In this document: one piece after another, positions 19,985 through 30,500 of the stretch | Layout: every line of letters begins with the position of its first letter | Numbering within the stretch: the first letter of the stretch is position 1 | NCBI RefSeq assembly: GCF_963576615.1 | Contig: NC_088710.1 | Location: 20,703,114-20,767,113 of the forward strand | Reading direction: 5' to 3' | Origin: Watersipora subatra | Lineage: Eukaryota > Bryozoa > Gymnolaemata > Cheilostomatida > Watersiporidae | DNA length: 64,000 bases | Made by a program: the position numbers and the translations under genes | Notes under the pieces: model-generated | Told to the model about the DNA's origin: nothing | The model's input: the letters and a program-made list of their open reading frames with translations, nothing else | Database searches by the model: none

Positions 19985-20516
19985 AGAATTATCGTGCAGC
20001 TCATATTTATATTTATCTGGAAGCTTCATACAAAAATCCATGCAAAATTTGCAACAAAAAGGCTTATCACTCTTTTACCAAAGTCGTATAATGTTTATTC
20101 TGTCACCTGCTGCTTTAAATTGGTATCCCTTTATATCAAAGACTGGTAAAAGAAAATTAGAGCGCTTTCAAAAATTATGTCTTGGAGTTATGCTACCTGA
20201 TATGGACAGTTATGATCAGCGTCTAAATGCCCTGGGGAGCTGAGGAGCTGAATGTATGTTTAGATATTTGCTGTCTAAAATACTCTAATCATATCTCCAA
20301 TCTGCCTGACCATCCATTACATTCCTCCTTCCCCAAAAGAACCACTACAACTTATACCAGACACAAACATCTTCCCAATTTATATTATAAAACAGCGTTA
20401 TACCAAAATAGCTTTTTCTTCCAATACGCATAATTTACTTTAATTTTTTCTGATTTTGTCTCATGGTCTAATTTGATCAAAACAATATTGACCGGTGTAA
20501 ATAAACCTATCTATCT
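19985..20516 (+). mobile_element. 5'-truncated non-LTR retrotransposon (LINE) 3' end
   Basis: The frame from about 19990 reads like the region after the reverse transcriptase palm of LINE ORF2 (YQSRIMF, WYPFISK, RKLERFQKLCLGVM, YDQRLNALG). A frameshift near 20240 moves to a frame reading LPDHPLHSSFPKRT, then YKTALYQNSFF, a typical LINE C-terminus, with a stop at 20433. The 3' end carries a short TCTA tail (CCTATCTATCTAC), as in LINEs with microsatellite tails. Clade not assigned. Confidence 0.7.
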
Positions 20517-21043
20517 ACTGCATTTTCTCACTGGTTCTAAACATTGCATCCTAGTATAATATGTAGTACATGTAAAAGTTTCAGTATATTTCAGTTTGGA
20601 GTTGTCATCTCAAGAAAGCAAGTTCAAAGGTGAGAATGGGAGGAGATATTATTACTTGGCATGAAATCAAACTGAAAGCACTCAACCGCTGAACAGCCTG
20701 ACTGCTGGACTGAACAATAAGTTGCTGTAACGGAATAAATTTGAGTTTCAATTGAAACTTCCCTGGAAGTCAGACAGTTGATCTGAAGGTAAGTTGTGAA
20801 GCAAATCAATTTGGAAGGATACTTTGGGGAAAATTAATGGTCAAACAATAAGGCGCAAAAGGGTGATGCAAAAAATTTGAGATGGTGCTGTTGTTGTAGT
20901 ACTAGTATTTGAGATGGTGCTGTTGTTGTAGTACTAGTATTTGCTAGTCAAATTATGATAAGATGCAAAAGGCTGGTCCAACACTGTCACCCATTTGCAT
21001 TTATATACCTCACCTCAAACATTAAACCTATGAGCCTACTGCT

Positions 21044-21192
21044 CTGTACTATCCTAGTACTATCTACTCCTCTGTACTATCCTAGTACTATCTACTCCTC
21101 TGTACTATCCTAGTACTATCTACTCCTCTGTACTATCCTAGTACTATCTGCTCCTCTGTACTATCCTAGTACTATCTACTCCTCTGTACTAT
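21044..21192. repeat. 28-bp tandem array
   Basis: Five full units and part of a sixth, period exactly 28, built from CTGTACTATCCTAGTACTAT and CTACTCCT. The unit contains short self-complementary stretches (CTAGTAC). Confidence 0.95.
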
Positions 21193-23855
21193 CAAATTAG
21201 AGCTCAATTAACACTGCAACGAATGGCTGAAACTAAGTTTGTAGAAAGGATTCGAAATCATTTACTGTTTCAGAAAATGCGCTTTATGATTTTTTACATT
21301 CGCTCGATTTTTTCATTTATAAACCAGAAACTACACAAAACTCAGAAAAAATGGAAGTTATTTGAAAACATTTTTGCATTCCGAGCATTTTTAGAGCAAA
21401 TTCTATAATTTGTTAGTCAGAAATACTCTTCATCATATAGATTACAGTAGGTGTTGGTGCTTAGCAACTATTACAAGTAGGTGCAACCGAGCCAGGTAAG
21501 TATACTTTCCCCTATTTAACATTCAGCCAGCATGTGTTTGCTTTTCTGATTTAGTTTCAGCGTAAGCAAACATAATAACTATTCATTATTTCCAACATTT
21601 ACTTGTACTACAGTTCCAGGATTGTAAGTTTACTTGCAAACAAAACTTTTCCGTTATTTTAATTGCTCCGACTAGGCAGCGATTCACTAATACTATCTGA
21701 ATGAATGACAGCAGCTTGTATAGATGTCATTGATAGTGCACACACATCTTATTAATCATCCTATCAGATTGTCATGCGCTAGTGAGTCAATTCTTATATA
21801 TTTGGGGGCTCATCCCTTATCTGACACTCCGTGACCTATTTTATGTTAGTCATTGTATACACTCTCCCACTGGTCATGTGAACATAACACTCTTGGCATC
21901 CTATGCAAGCTATTTAGGCCATGCTGGTCTCTGCTACACCCCTTATGTATGACTAACCATGCACTGGGCTTCATTCAAGTGCGTTGGCGTGTACCCTCAA
22001 AAACAGGTAGAACAAAGGCTTGTAGTCTATAGGACTGACAAATTACACGGATTAAGTTTTTTCACAGTCAACTATCCTATAAGTAGGTATGCTATCACAA
22101 TATTCTACTGATTAAACCGATTCCTAACAATGCAGTTTTTAAGAAGCCTAGGCTAACACAGTCAACCCACGAGTATCCAAGGGAGGAGATAGCTGCATAG
22201 CAATGTTGTACACCTATGGTAACTAGGAGACTGTGTCTAACAGTATTGTCTATTGGAGTTGCTCAAGATAAGACAGCAATCTGATCTACCTTGCTTACAT
22301 TTCACGTTATCATCTGCGATCAGAGTCAACCATTTATTTAAAGCTTTGGTTTGCTCTCAGGATTATGCTCTGATATCAACTTTTACCTTTCACATCTCTC
22401 TGTTGAAATTTCTTCGACGTGAGAGATTGTGACCTTCACACCAGCTTGTGATCTTCATACCAGTTCGGATAGTTTGACCACTAGCAACCTAGAGTCGTGA
22501 AATCCAAAGCTAAAATTGAAAAATGGGAACAGCTTGTGAAACATTTTTGAATAGTAGAAGGGAGGATATTTATGGTCTTGCATTTTTCACAAGCTTTACA
22601 CTGCGCTTTGGTTTGCTATAAAGCAGATATATGGTTCGCTATAAGGCAGATACTGTATATGGTTTGCTATGAAGTAGCTATATGGTTTGCTATGAGGCAG
22701 ATAAAGGGTGTTATTACTGGGAGAGGAGGGTTCTGATGTTTTCACTGATTTATCTTATTGGCTTGTACTCAATGTTTGAATATATATTAAATGTTTCAGC
22801 ATATAAATTAAGTTCATCACACAACTAGGTTCTATACTTTGGTTAGCCAAGCTATTGCCCATATGGAGCCTACAAAAATTATCTTTAACAGTGTATTTTT
22901 TGTTTGGTAATAATCTTACTTGATGAAAATATAAAAGTCAATTTAAATCAGCTTTCCCCAAAAATTCAGTTTGGAGAATTAACAAATGTACTATTGTATG
23001 CTTTTTTCCTTATTCCTGAAGAATATTCCACAGACTATGCCTGCTGTTTTTGAAGCTGTTGCAAGCAATATATCAGCTACCAAGCATATTTTACTCAACA
23101 ACAGCATGTCCCTGGTACAATAACTATAAAGCCAGGATTTTCCAGCTGGCAGTTTGGAGCAGATTCATAGGGGGTGTAAACTTTAATTCAGTTGATAGAA
23201 TATACAATAGTTCACAGTGAAGATCTTCGCTATTGTGTTTCTGAATCTACAGAAATATGAGTCTATTGCATAGCATCAGCCAGAGGAGGATAATTAGAAA
23301 CAGCCTGCAAGTTTATTAGGCTCAGGAATTGCGTACATGATGGGACCCGCAGCCACTCCGACGCCCACTCTCTAATAGAGTATTTGCATAGCTGACTTAT
23401 CAGTACATGCAATCACTAGCTCAGTCTCCAACTAAGATGAGCCGTAGTAAACTGACCTTTTGTGATGCCGATTGTCCAGCGTGTAACTGGACAGAATAGA
23501 CTAGAAGAACAAAGGCAGCAAGTATAACAAGGGTGGAACAATGAGAGGAGGAAATGGATAGGAGTGCAAGTGGGTGGAAGAAGAGGGGAGTAGAGGAATA
23601 GGAATGAGAGATACAACGTAAGCCTTGAAAAGACTACAAGAGAATTTGCTGTTACTCCCACCTTCAATTCACTATCCCGACTTCTTTACAGTATGATTAT
23701 ATTATGAACTTTCAAAACACGTGTGTTCACCTCGCTCAATCAATTTTTTTTTTTTGACATGTAATGAAAAATATCATTTTGTTGATAATTACCAATTATA
23801 CATACAAACTTGTACATGAACATGTATGGGCAAAAATAGTGTGTGACGTTCAAGT

Positions 23856-23889
23856 ATGATCGTTGATGGACTTGATCATCAACGATCAT
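23856..23889. repeat. 13-bp stem hairpin
   Basis: ATGATCGTTGATG, an 8-nt loop, then the exact reverse complement CATCAACGATCAT. A second, shorter dyad (TCCATC/GATGGA) follows. Confidence 0.9.
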
Positions 23890-24094
23890 GTCCATCAACT
23901 CGATGGACTCGATCAAGTATGATCATCTGCTTAGCTTATTACAAGCAGAGGCTGTGCATGTTTTTTTAAAGAGTATTGTTGTACAAACAATGGCTCTGTG
24001 ATTCTAGCTTCATAAGTCTGAATCTAATGGCAAAGGAACCTCAATGACTGGAGACATGCCAAGTTGCAGAGAGTAATTAAGGTTGGATGTCATT

Positions 24095-24190
24095 CCTGTC
24101 GCGACCAGTGATCTTTTTGGGGAATTGAACCCCATCCTGTTGCTTACAGATCAGCACTCTAGAACACTAGGCTACGGCTGCACTCTACAC
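24095..24190 (-). mobile_element. Reversed tRNA-like (SINE) segment
   Basis: On the - strand: TAGCCTAGTGTTCTAGAGTG as the A-box region and GGGGTTCAATTCCCC as a perfect B-box arm, about 45 nt apart. No intact acceptor stem, so probably a SINE head or tRNA pseudogene. Confidence 0.5.
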
Positions 24191-24583
24191 AAGCTAGTTG
24201 AAAAAGGGGAAACAGCTGAGTACACAAGGAAAAAATATATAAAAGCAATAAAGGAGATTATAATCTAGATAGGAAGAAACCAATTTGTATTAGCCAATCT
24301 CACAAAACAGGAGCATAACAGTTGCCAGTGACAGCAACATACATTACGAGTGAAAGGAATATAGCACAGCAATGTTTGTTTAACCATTGTGTAAAATAGA
24401 TAAGGTCTTTCATATATGCATTTGACACGGATGAGAGATAAGTATCACAGTGAGCGGACAACTCTCACCAAACAACCTTATCCACCTGAAACAAAAACTC
24501 AACACGCTGTGCCTCAAATGCTTTAAATATTATTTGGTTTGTTTACTCTTGAGATGCTGGTGTTTCTTTTGCAGACGTGAAAG

Positions 24584-24817
24584 ATGGGTAAAGGTGGAGC
24601 AAATCTGTGTCCAGGCTTGCTGTGGGCTTTTCTATGGTTTCTCATCTTACTGCTAGCCTGGTGGTTTGCCTTCATCATGGCCTGGTTCTACATATTCTTC
24701 CTTCCATTCACAGCTTGTATAGACCCTTGTAAGAGTGTCTGCGAGTCTCTGCTGAAGCTAGTCCAACTACCTTTGACATGCGCTGAAAACATGGTTGCTA
24801 TGAAAGCATTATGCTAA
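24584..24817 (+). CDS. Small hydrophobic membrane protein, function unknown
   Basis: 77 residues in one exon. A strong acceptor (TGTTTCTTTTGCAG) lies 9 nt upstream of the ATG, so at least one 5' UTR exon should exist further left. Residues 11-46 are almost wholly hydrophobic and Trp/Phe-rich (WAFLWFLILLLAWWFAF), long enough for a hairpin or a long single span. They are followed by Cys45, Cys49 and Cys53, then an amphipathic stretch ending LLKLVQLPLTCAENM and a C-terminal Cys77. This layout suggests membrane insertion with possible palmitoylation; that is inference. Lack of internal repeats, the splice acceptor and the balanced composition of the tail argue for a real gene. I do not recognise the family. 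Confidence 0.65.
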   Translation: MGKGGANLCPGLLWAFLWFLILLLAWWFAFIMAWFYIFFLPFTACIDPCKSVCESLLKLVQLPLTCAENMVAMKALC

Positions 24818-27231
24818 GAAATTTTTTACATTTTCTAACGAGCCTATCACAATCTCTTGTATTCTGATGATCACCATGTGATACTTACATATATACCAAT
24901 CTATTGCGTAGAGAGAAACCTTTAGCTCTGCTTCTTCCAATGACCTATTACCCTAGTTAAACATAAGCTGTTAGGTAATAGTATTTATATCACTGTTATA
25001 CATGTACTTACTCATAAATGAGAAGTCATCCCAACCCACACTTATTTCATTTTTACTTTAACACACATTGATTTTTAACCAATCTTATTGAGCAAAACTT
25101 CCTTGAAAAAAATACAGGGTGATAAAAATGATAACCACAGCAGCAAGGCATTAACTATCTATTCTCTTACATTACGGCTAATGGGGCCAAAACATGCGAT
25201 TTCGGAGAAAATTTGCATAAGGCATCAGCCTTGTTATGAGAAACACTGTTTTTAGTTGTACTTCTTTCACGCTTGTCAGATCTTGCAAGAAAAACATGAA
25301 ACTTTTTACCATGGGTTACGGACCAATAAATGAGCTGAACCTGCAACAAACAAGAAAACTAGTGATTTCCCCTTTTGAGTTCTTGATATTGGCAGTAACC
25401 CCAATAGACATAAACCTAAAAGGAATTAAATGTAATGGTTGTCATTTCAGGGCCGAAGTAACATTCAATTATAAGCAGTAATACAGATGTGATCATAGAG
25501 TACATCAACGATGGCTTTGGTAATTTTTGCTATAAAAGCCACAATGCTAATGAATAGGCTTGTCATTCGAAATTCTGTAAGTGTGTATGCTAGAGTTCAT
25601 TGGACAAAAGGAATGACTGATAGAAGCATCACCAAGAACAATTATAAAACCTGTCTAATTAACAGATAGATGAAGGCATAACAAGTTTAGTTTTAGTCAA
25701 GAGAAACAACAGAAGGAAACGCGAATATATTTTAGTTGAAACACGAATAAAAATGAATAGCCCATTGACCTCTTATTAGTGTTACCCATTTGGTTCTTCT
25801 TCAAGGAGCATTTTCAACTGTATTGATCTCAACTCCATTGCCAACATAACAAACCTTAAATGAGCCTTAGACACCTAAACAACCATTTTTATCAGTTTGT
25901 CATCTAGTGTCAGAGGACAACTCCTAATTTCATTCAAGTCAACCATCAGCTAGCGAGGATGTGTTATGTACCCGGAGCTCACCACTTCTTATACCAGCAG
26001 TTTGGTAAAAAAGTGGGGATTGATTGCAACATGACCACCTCATTACACCCTCCAAACGCTTACTTCACTACTTCCTGTCGGAGGTTTCATGTTATGAAAG
26101 ATTTGCACACTGCGGTAGCTCTCGTAATGGAAGTACAGTAGTAATTTCCAATTTCATGTTTTCATACATTGTCTGTTACCCTTCAGGTTGGCAAGCATAG
26201 AAAATCATGGCGTAATGTTCAATTTGTACAAATATTTATATTTGGGGTGGTTCACAAGAAAGAACCAAATTAAAATGATTTATACTGACGACTAGAAAAT
26301 ATTTATAGAAAAAGGATACCGATTCACAATTGCATTAATAGAGCCCACTAAGTGTTACTCAAACATATCTCCTGTAGACACATGCAAAAATCCTTGGGAG
26401 ACGAGTTCTGAACTGTCAATACCATGTCAGAATTTAGGATGTTTTCTATATATATAAATCTTAAATATATGTCATCATGAGTAGCTGATCAGTCTATGAG
26501 TGGCGGACAACCAATGGTAAGACAACTCAAAACCATGTTATAACAAGGAGTTGTCACCGATATCAAGACACTAACAATACAGAAGTTAGACATTAGGAAG
26601 GGCTATAGCTAAGTACTGTCTGGCAAGATGTATGTGTGGTGTAATTAGCAAACTCAATGTAAGAAATGCTGCTCATCAATTCCACAAAATGAGCACATGT
26701 GTCCAATTGATGCCGGCCACCTGTCAATGTAGTGAAACCGACTGACGGAGGAAAGAGGAAAGCTATACATGGAGGGAAATAGAAAGAAATAAACTGAAAG
26801 AGCAGCTACAAAAATAAAAAGTACAGTATACTAAAAAAGCCTGCCTTCTGCTTTAGCATAAGGAAGAGTAATAATAATATAAATATGATTATGCGTAGGA
26901 GCACAGGCTAACTATCGGGCAGTCAGTCAGCCAATGCAGGATAAGGTAACTCAAGACTTACAGCTTGCTATCGTGTATAACAGACTAAAAACTAGTATGT
27001 ACAGAGGTTTAGTCTTCTATTTACAGTGAGAGCCAGTTATACAACAGAAGTTTGGTCTCTCTACGACAATCCACCATGTCAAAGAAGAACTTAGTTCAAC
27101 ATGACATTTTCTTGTGAATGCGTATTGCATTATCCCAATGAACAATATTTCGTACATTTACATGTTATTGAGCATTACTTCCGGCTACGGAATTCGGAGT
27201 AAGGCAAAGCCTAACTCGGAAAAAAGTGAGT
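24818..27231. other. Region between small gene and MBTPS1 3' end
   Basis: 2.4 kb of AT-rich DNA with no recognisable gene or element. The two flanking genes converge here, so it must hold both 3' UTRs. An AATAAA at 25325 could serve the + strand gene; no clear - strand signal was found. Confidence 0.6.
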
Positions 27232-27507
27232 TCAAACCCCACCCATCTTGCTGCCATAGTAAACCTTTGGAAGCTTTTTTACGCGTGGTCGACGACGGAG
27301 TGATGGTCGGCGAGATTTACACACAAAGTTAACAAAGAAGGTGACAACGATGATAAGGGAGAGAAGAGCGAGAGCGGCGAAAAATGTTGTTGGATCCGAG
27401 TCATGTTCATGAGTTGATTTAGACCAGGTCTCCCAGGGCATCCTAGTAACGTCTGTTGAAACAAAAACATCTGGATCATCACCATCTACAGGTTCCCCAG
27501 CAGTCAC
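27232..27507 (-). CDS. MBTPS1: MBTPS1 exon 15 (terminal)
   Basis: Encodes residues 945-1035: an acidic linker, the transmembrane helix ([20 protein letters not shown]) and the basic tail RRRPRVKK. The last 13 residues ([13 protein letters not shown]) do not resemble the human tail. Acceptor TTGTATCACAG. Confidence 0.92.
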   Translation of the reverse strand: MTAGEPVDGDDPDVFVSTDVTRMPWETWSKSTHEHDSDPTTFFAALALLSLIIVVTFFVNFVCKSRRPSLRRRPRVKKLPKVYYGSKMGGV

Positions 27508-30500
27508 CTGTGATACAAACATACAATAATATCAAGCTGTACTCGTACACGGTGCAAAAGAAGCATAATTGCTATACATGAAGTACTGTAGATGCAGTTA
27601 AAAAGTAAGAAGGTTGTAATAACATGAGAGCAGGATGTTGACAAATAATTAAGATAGACCAGCGTTAGTCAAATGGCCTAATAGACTTTATACCACATAG
27701 CGTCTGCGAATAAGTAAGTCAAAATAGTGTCTGAAAATGAGTAGGTCAAAATAGTGTCTAAAAATAAGTAGGTCAGAATAGTGTCTGAAAATAAGTAAGT
27801 CAAAATAGTGTCTGAAAATAAGTAGGTCAAAATAGTGTCTAAAAATAAGTAGGTCAGAATAGTGTCTGAAAATAAGTAAGTCAGTATAGTGTCTGAAAGT
27901 AGGTGAGAATAGTGTCAAAAATAAGTAGGTCAGAGTAGTGTCTGAAAATAAGTAGGTGACAATAGTGTCTGAAAATAACTAATAAATAGGTCACGTTAGT
28001 GTCAGAAAATATGTAGGTCAGAATAGTGTCTGAGATTAAGTAGACCAGAACAGCGTCTCAGAATATGTAGGTTAGTTAGTAACTGAGGTTCAGTAGCCAG
28101 CTTCAAAAAGCTGGAAGATTTAGATATACATGTAAATGAATGGCCTCTAAAACGGAAAGAGTGATAGTTTGATATAGAAAAGGTTTTTACCGATAGAATT
28201 GTTATATCTAAAAACACAAAGAGTGACAGTTTGATATAGAAATGGTTTTTACCGATAGAATTGTTATATCTAAAAACACAAAGAGTGACAGTTTGATATA
28301 GAAATGGTTTTTACCGATAGAATTGTTATATCTAAAAACACAAAGAGTGACAGTTTGATATAGAAATGGTTTTTACCGATAGAATTGTTATATCTAAAAA
28401 CACAAAGAGGGACAGTTTGATATAGAAAAGGTTTTTACCGATAGAATTGTTATACCTAAAAACACAAAGAGTGACAGTTTGATATAGAAATGGTTTCTAC
28501 CAACAGAACTTTTATATGTAAAAGCAGGAAGAATGAAATAGATAAGGATGAAGTTCTTACCGATAGAATCTTTTTATGTATCGTGCCGTCAAAGCTAATG
28601 TTAAGAGGATTTGCAGTGGCCCACGGGTATGAAGGGCATTCAGGTAAAGGCCTTTGTCCAAGACTGTCAACCACCTGAATTTAAAGCAAACATTAAACAC
28701 GCGAACCTACTCTCGCACTATCAAATTAGAGCTCGACTAACACGGCAATGAATTTTTGAAACAAAAATCTACAAGTGAATAAATTGATGAGAGGTATTAC
28801 GATACCCAGTGTGAATACTAGTAACTGTTTTTCTCCTGCAAAAGCGAGATATAAAACAAAATCATGCAAATCTTAACTCCACTACACCTCAATTGCATGT
28901 ACAAAGTGCAAGTACTTTGTACAAAGTACAGATTGCACAGTACTTGTCGCAATAAAAAGTACATTGTACTGCGACATACAAAGTTAATCTGCTTCGAATA
29001 TTTCGACTGTCTAGACCATCGTATATAGGAGCAAATATTTTCACAAGGATACGCTGTACTTCATGTAATTCATTCTACAGCCGGAAGACTTCATCTAATT
29101 ACATATAGCATTGAAACAAGCGCACTATATAAAACTGCAAAAACTAAATTTAAAAAAGTAGATTATATGCAAAAAACTAGATGATGGTTTACTAACTTTG
29201 ACTTTATGTTAACAACATGCGAACAGAAATATAGCCTTAGCAATACAGAAAAGGGACGGTGTGTAGGTAATGGTAGTGACAAAGAGACAGGGCTAAATAC
29301 AGTTTAATTTAGACCATGTGAACTTTACCTTCTGTTGTTTTTAGTTGACACTATTTACATTTCATATTTTAACATCACTGCAACTACTTGCACCAGTCTT
29401 CTCATAATCTATGATTTTCAATCTAAAAATCCAAGCGTATTGCATACTGTTTATTATCATTCAAAATTCTTAGAGCCAAACTATGTGAAGGAGATCCGTG
29501 TACATATGTACTGATTTACCAAACTGCAGTGTTTTGAGATGCTACAGATGTCACAGACTGGAAATTATTTCAGGTGCTGAGACCGATATTTGCTCTTAAA
29601 TTACACCGTGTGTGTTTAAAACCATGTTTGTTAAAATGATAGTAGGCCAAGGTTCAACAGCATTTTCTCATCTTCACTCAGTTCCTGCGGCAACCAGTGA
29701 AAAAAATAAAATGGTGACAGCGCTGTCTCTCAGTTCTAGCTACACTCAGTTAATGAAGTATGCGAGATGCTTAAACCACAACTGCCACGTGCAACTTTTG
29801 TCATTTTTTTCTAGGTAAACCAGACACGCTGATCCAGATTTTGTACTCAAAATAAAGATTGGTCCACTAACTTTCAAAGTCATCAAGGCTTTTTTACAGC
29901 GTTTTAATATCGGTCTAAAAAACAACACAATCGGTACAACAAGCTCCGCCCATAAATATGTGACGTACGCTAGCTTTTAAGGAACGGAAGTTAAGGATGT
30001 TTAGTCCGATTTAGAATGATAGAGATAGCTGTCTTAAAACCCATTATTACTTAAATTCAGCCTTCAAAATAATCTCAGTCTTTTCTGAAAGTTAGATAAG
30101 CTATTTAACATTGCATATTTAAAAATAAGCTTAAGAAAGCCCGATAACAACGCCAGCTTGTGATAAAATCGCGCTGCTTTGAACTCATTTTTCTCGTCGT
30201 TCAGCCTATTAAACATCCTGTAACAAGCTACGAGCAATTTTAAATAGTTTATCTACCAATCATAAAGGACAGATTATTTTACAGGCTGAACTTAGATAAT
30301 AATGGGTTTTAAGACACCCACTTTTATCATTTTAAATCGGACTAAACATACCTAACTTCCGTTCCTAAAATAACGTTCTTAAAACAACGCTCATAAAAAA
30401 CGTTCCTCCGTTCATACTTATGAACGGAGCTTGTTCTGCCGATCGTGTTGTTTTCGAGACAGATATTAAAGCGCTTTAAAACAGCCTTCATGGCTTCAGC

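Larger units (their letters stand above)
17070..24583. other. Intergenic region, repeats only
   Basis: About 7.5 kb without a conserved gene that I recognise. Contents: 18-bp minisatellite (18020-18616), a repeated 44-bp stretch near 19195-19305, a LINE 3' end (19985-20516), a 34-bp duplication at 20878-20944, a 28-bp array (21044-21192), a hairpin at 23856-23889 and a reversed tRNA-like stretch at 24095-24190. An open frame at 19534-19712 follows an acceptor-like CTTCTAG but matches nothing I know. Confidence 0.6.

Noticed and set aside
26000-26150. Coding exon suggested by a 60-residue ORF
   Set aside because: No splice signals with matching phase and no similarity to neighbouring genes.
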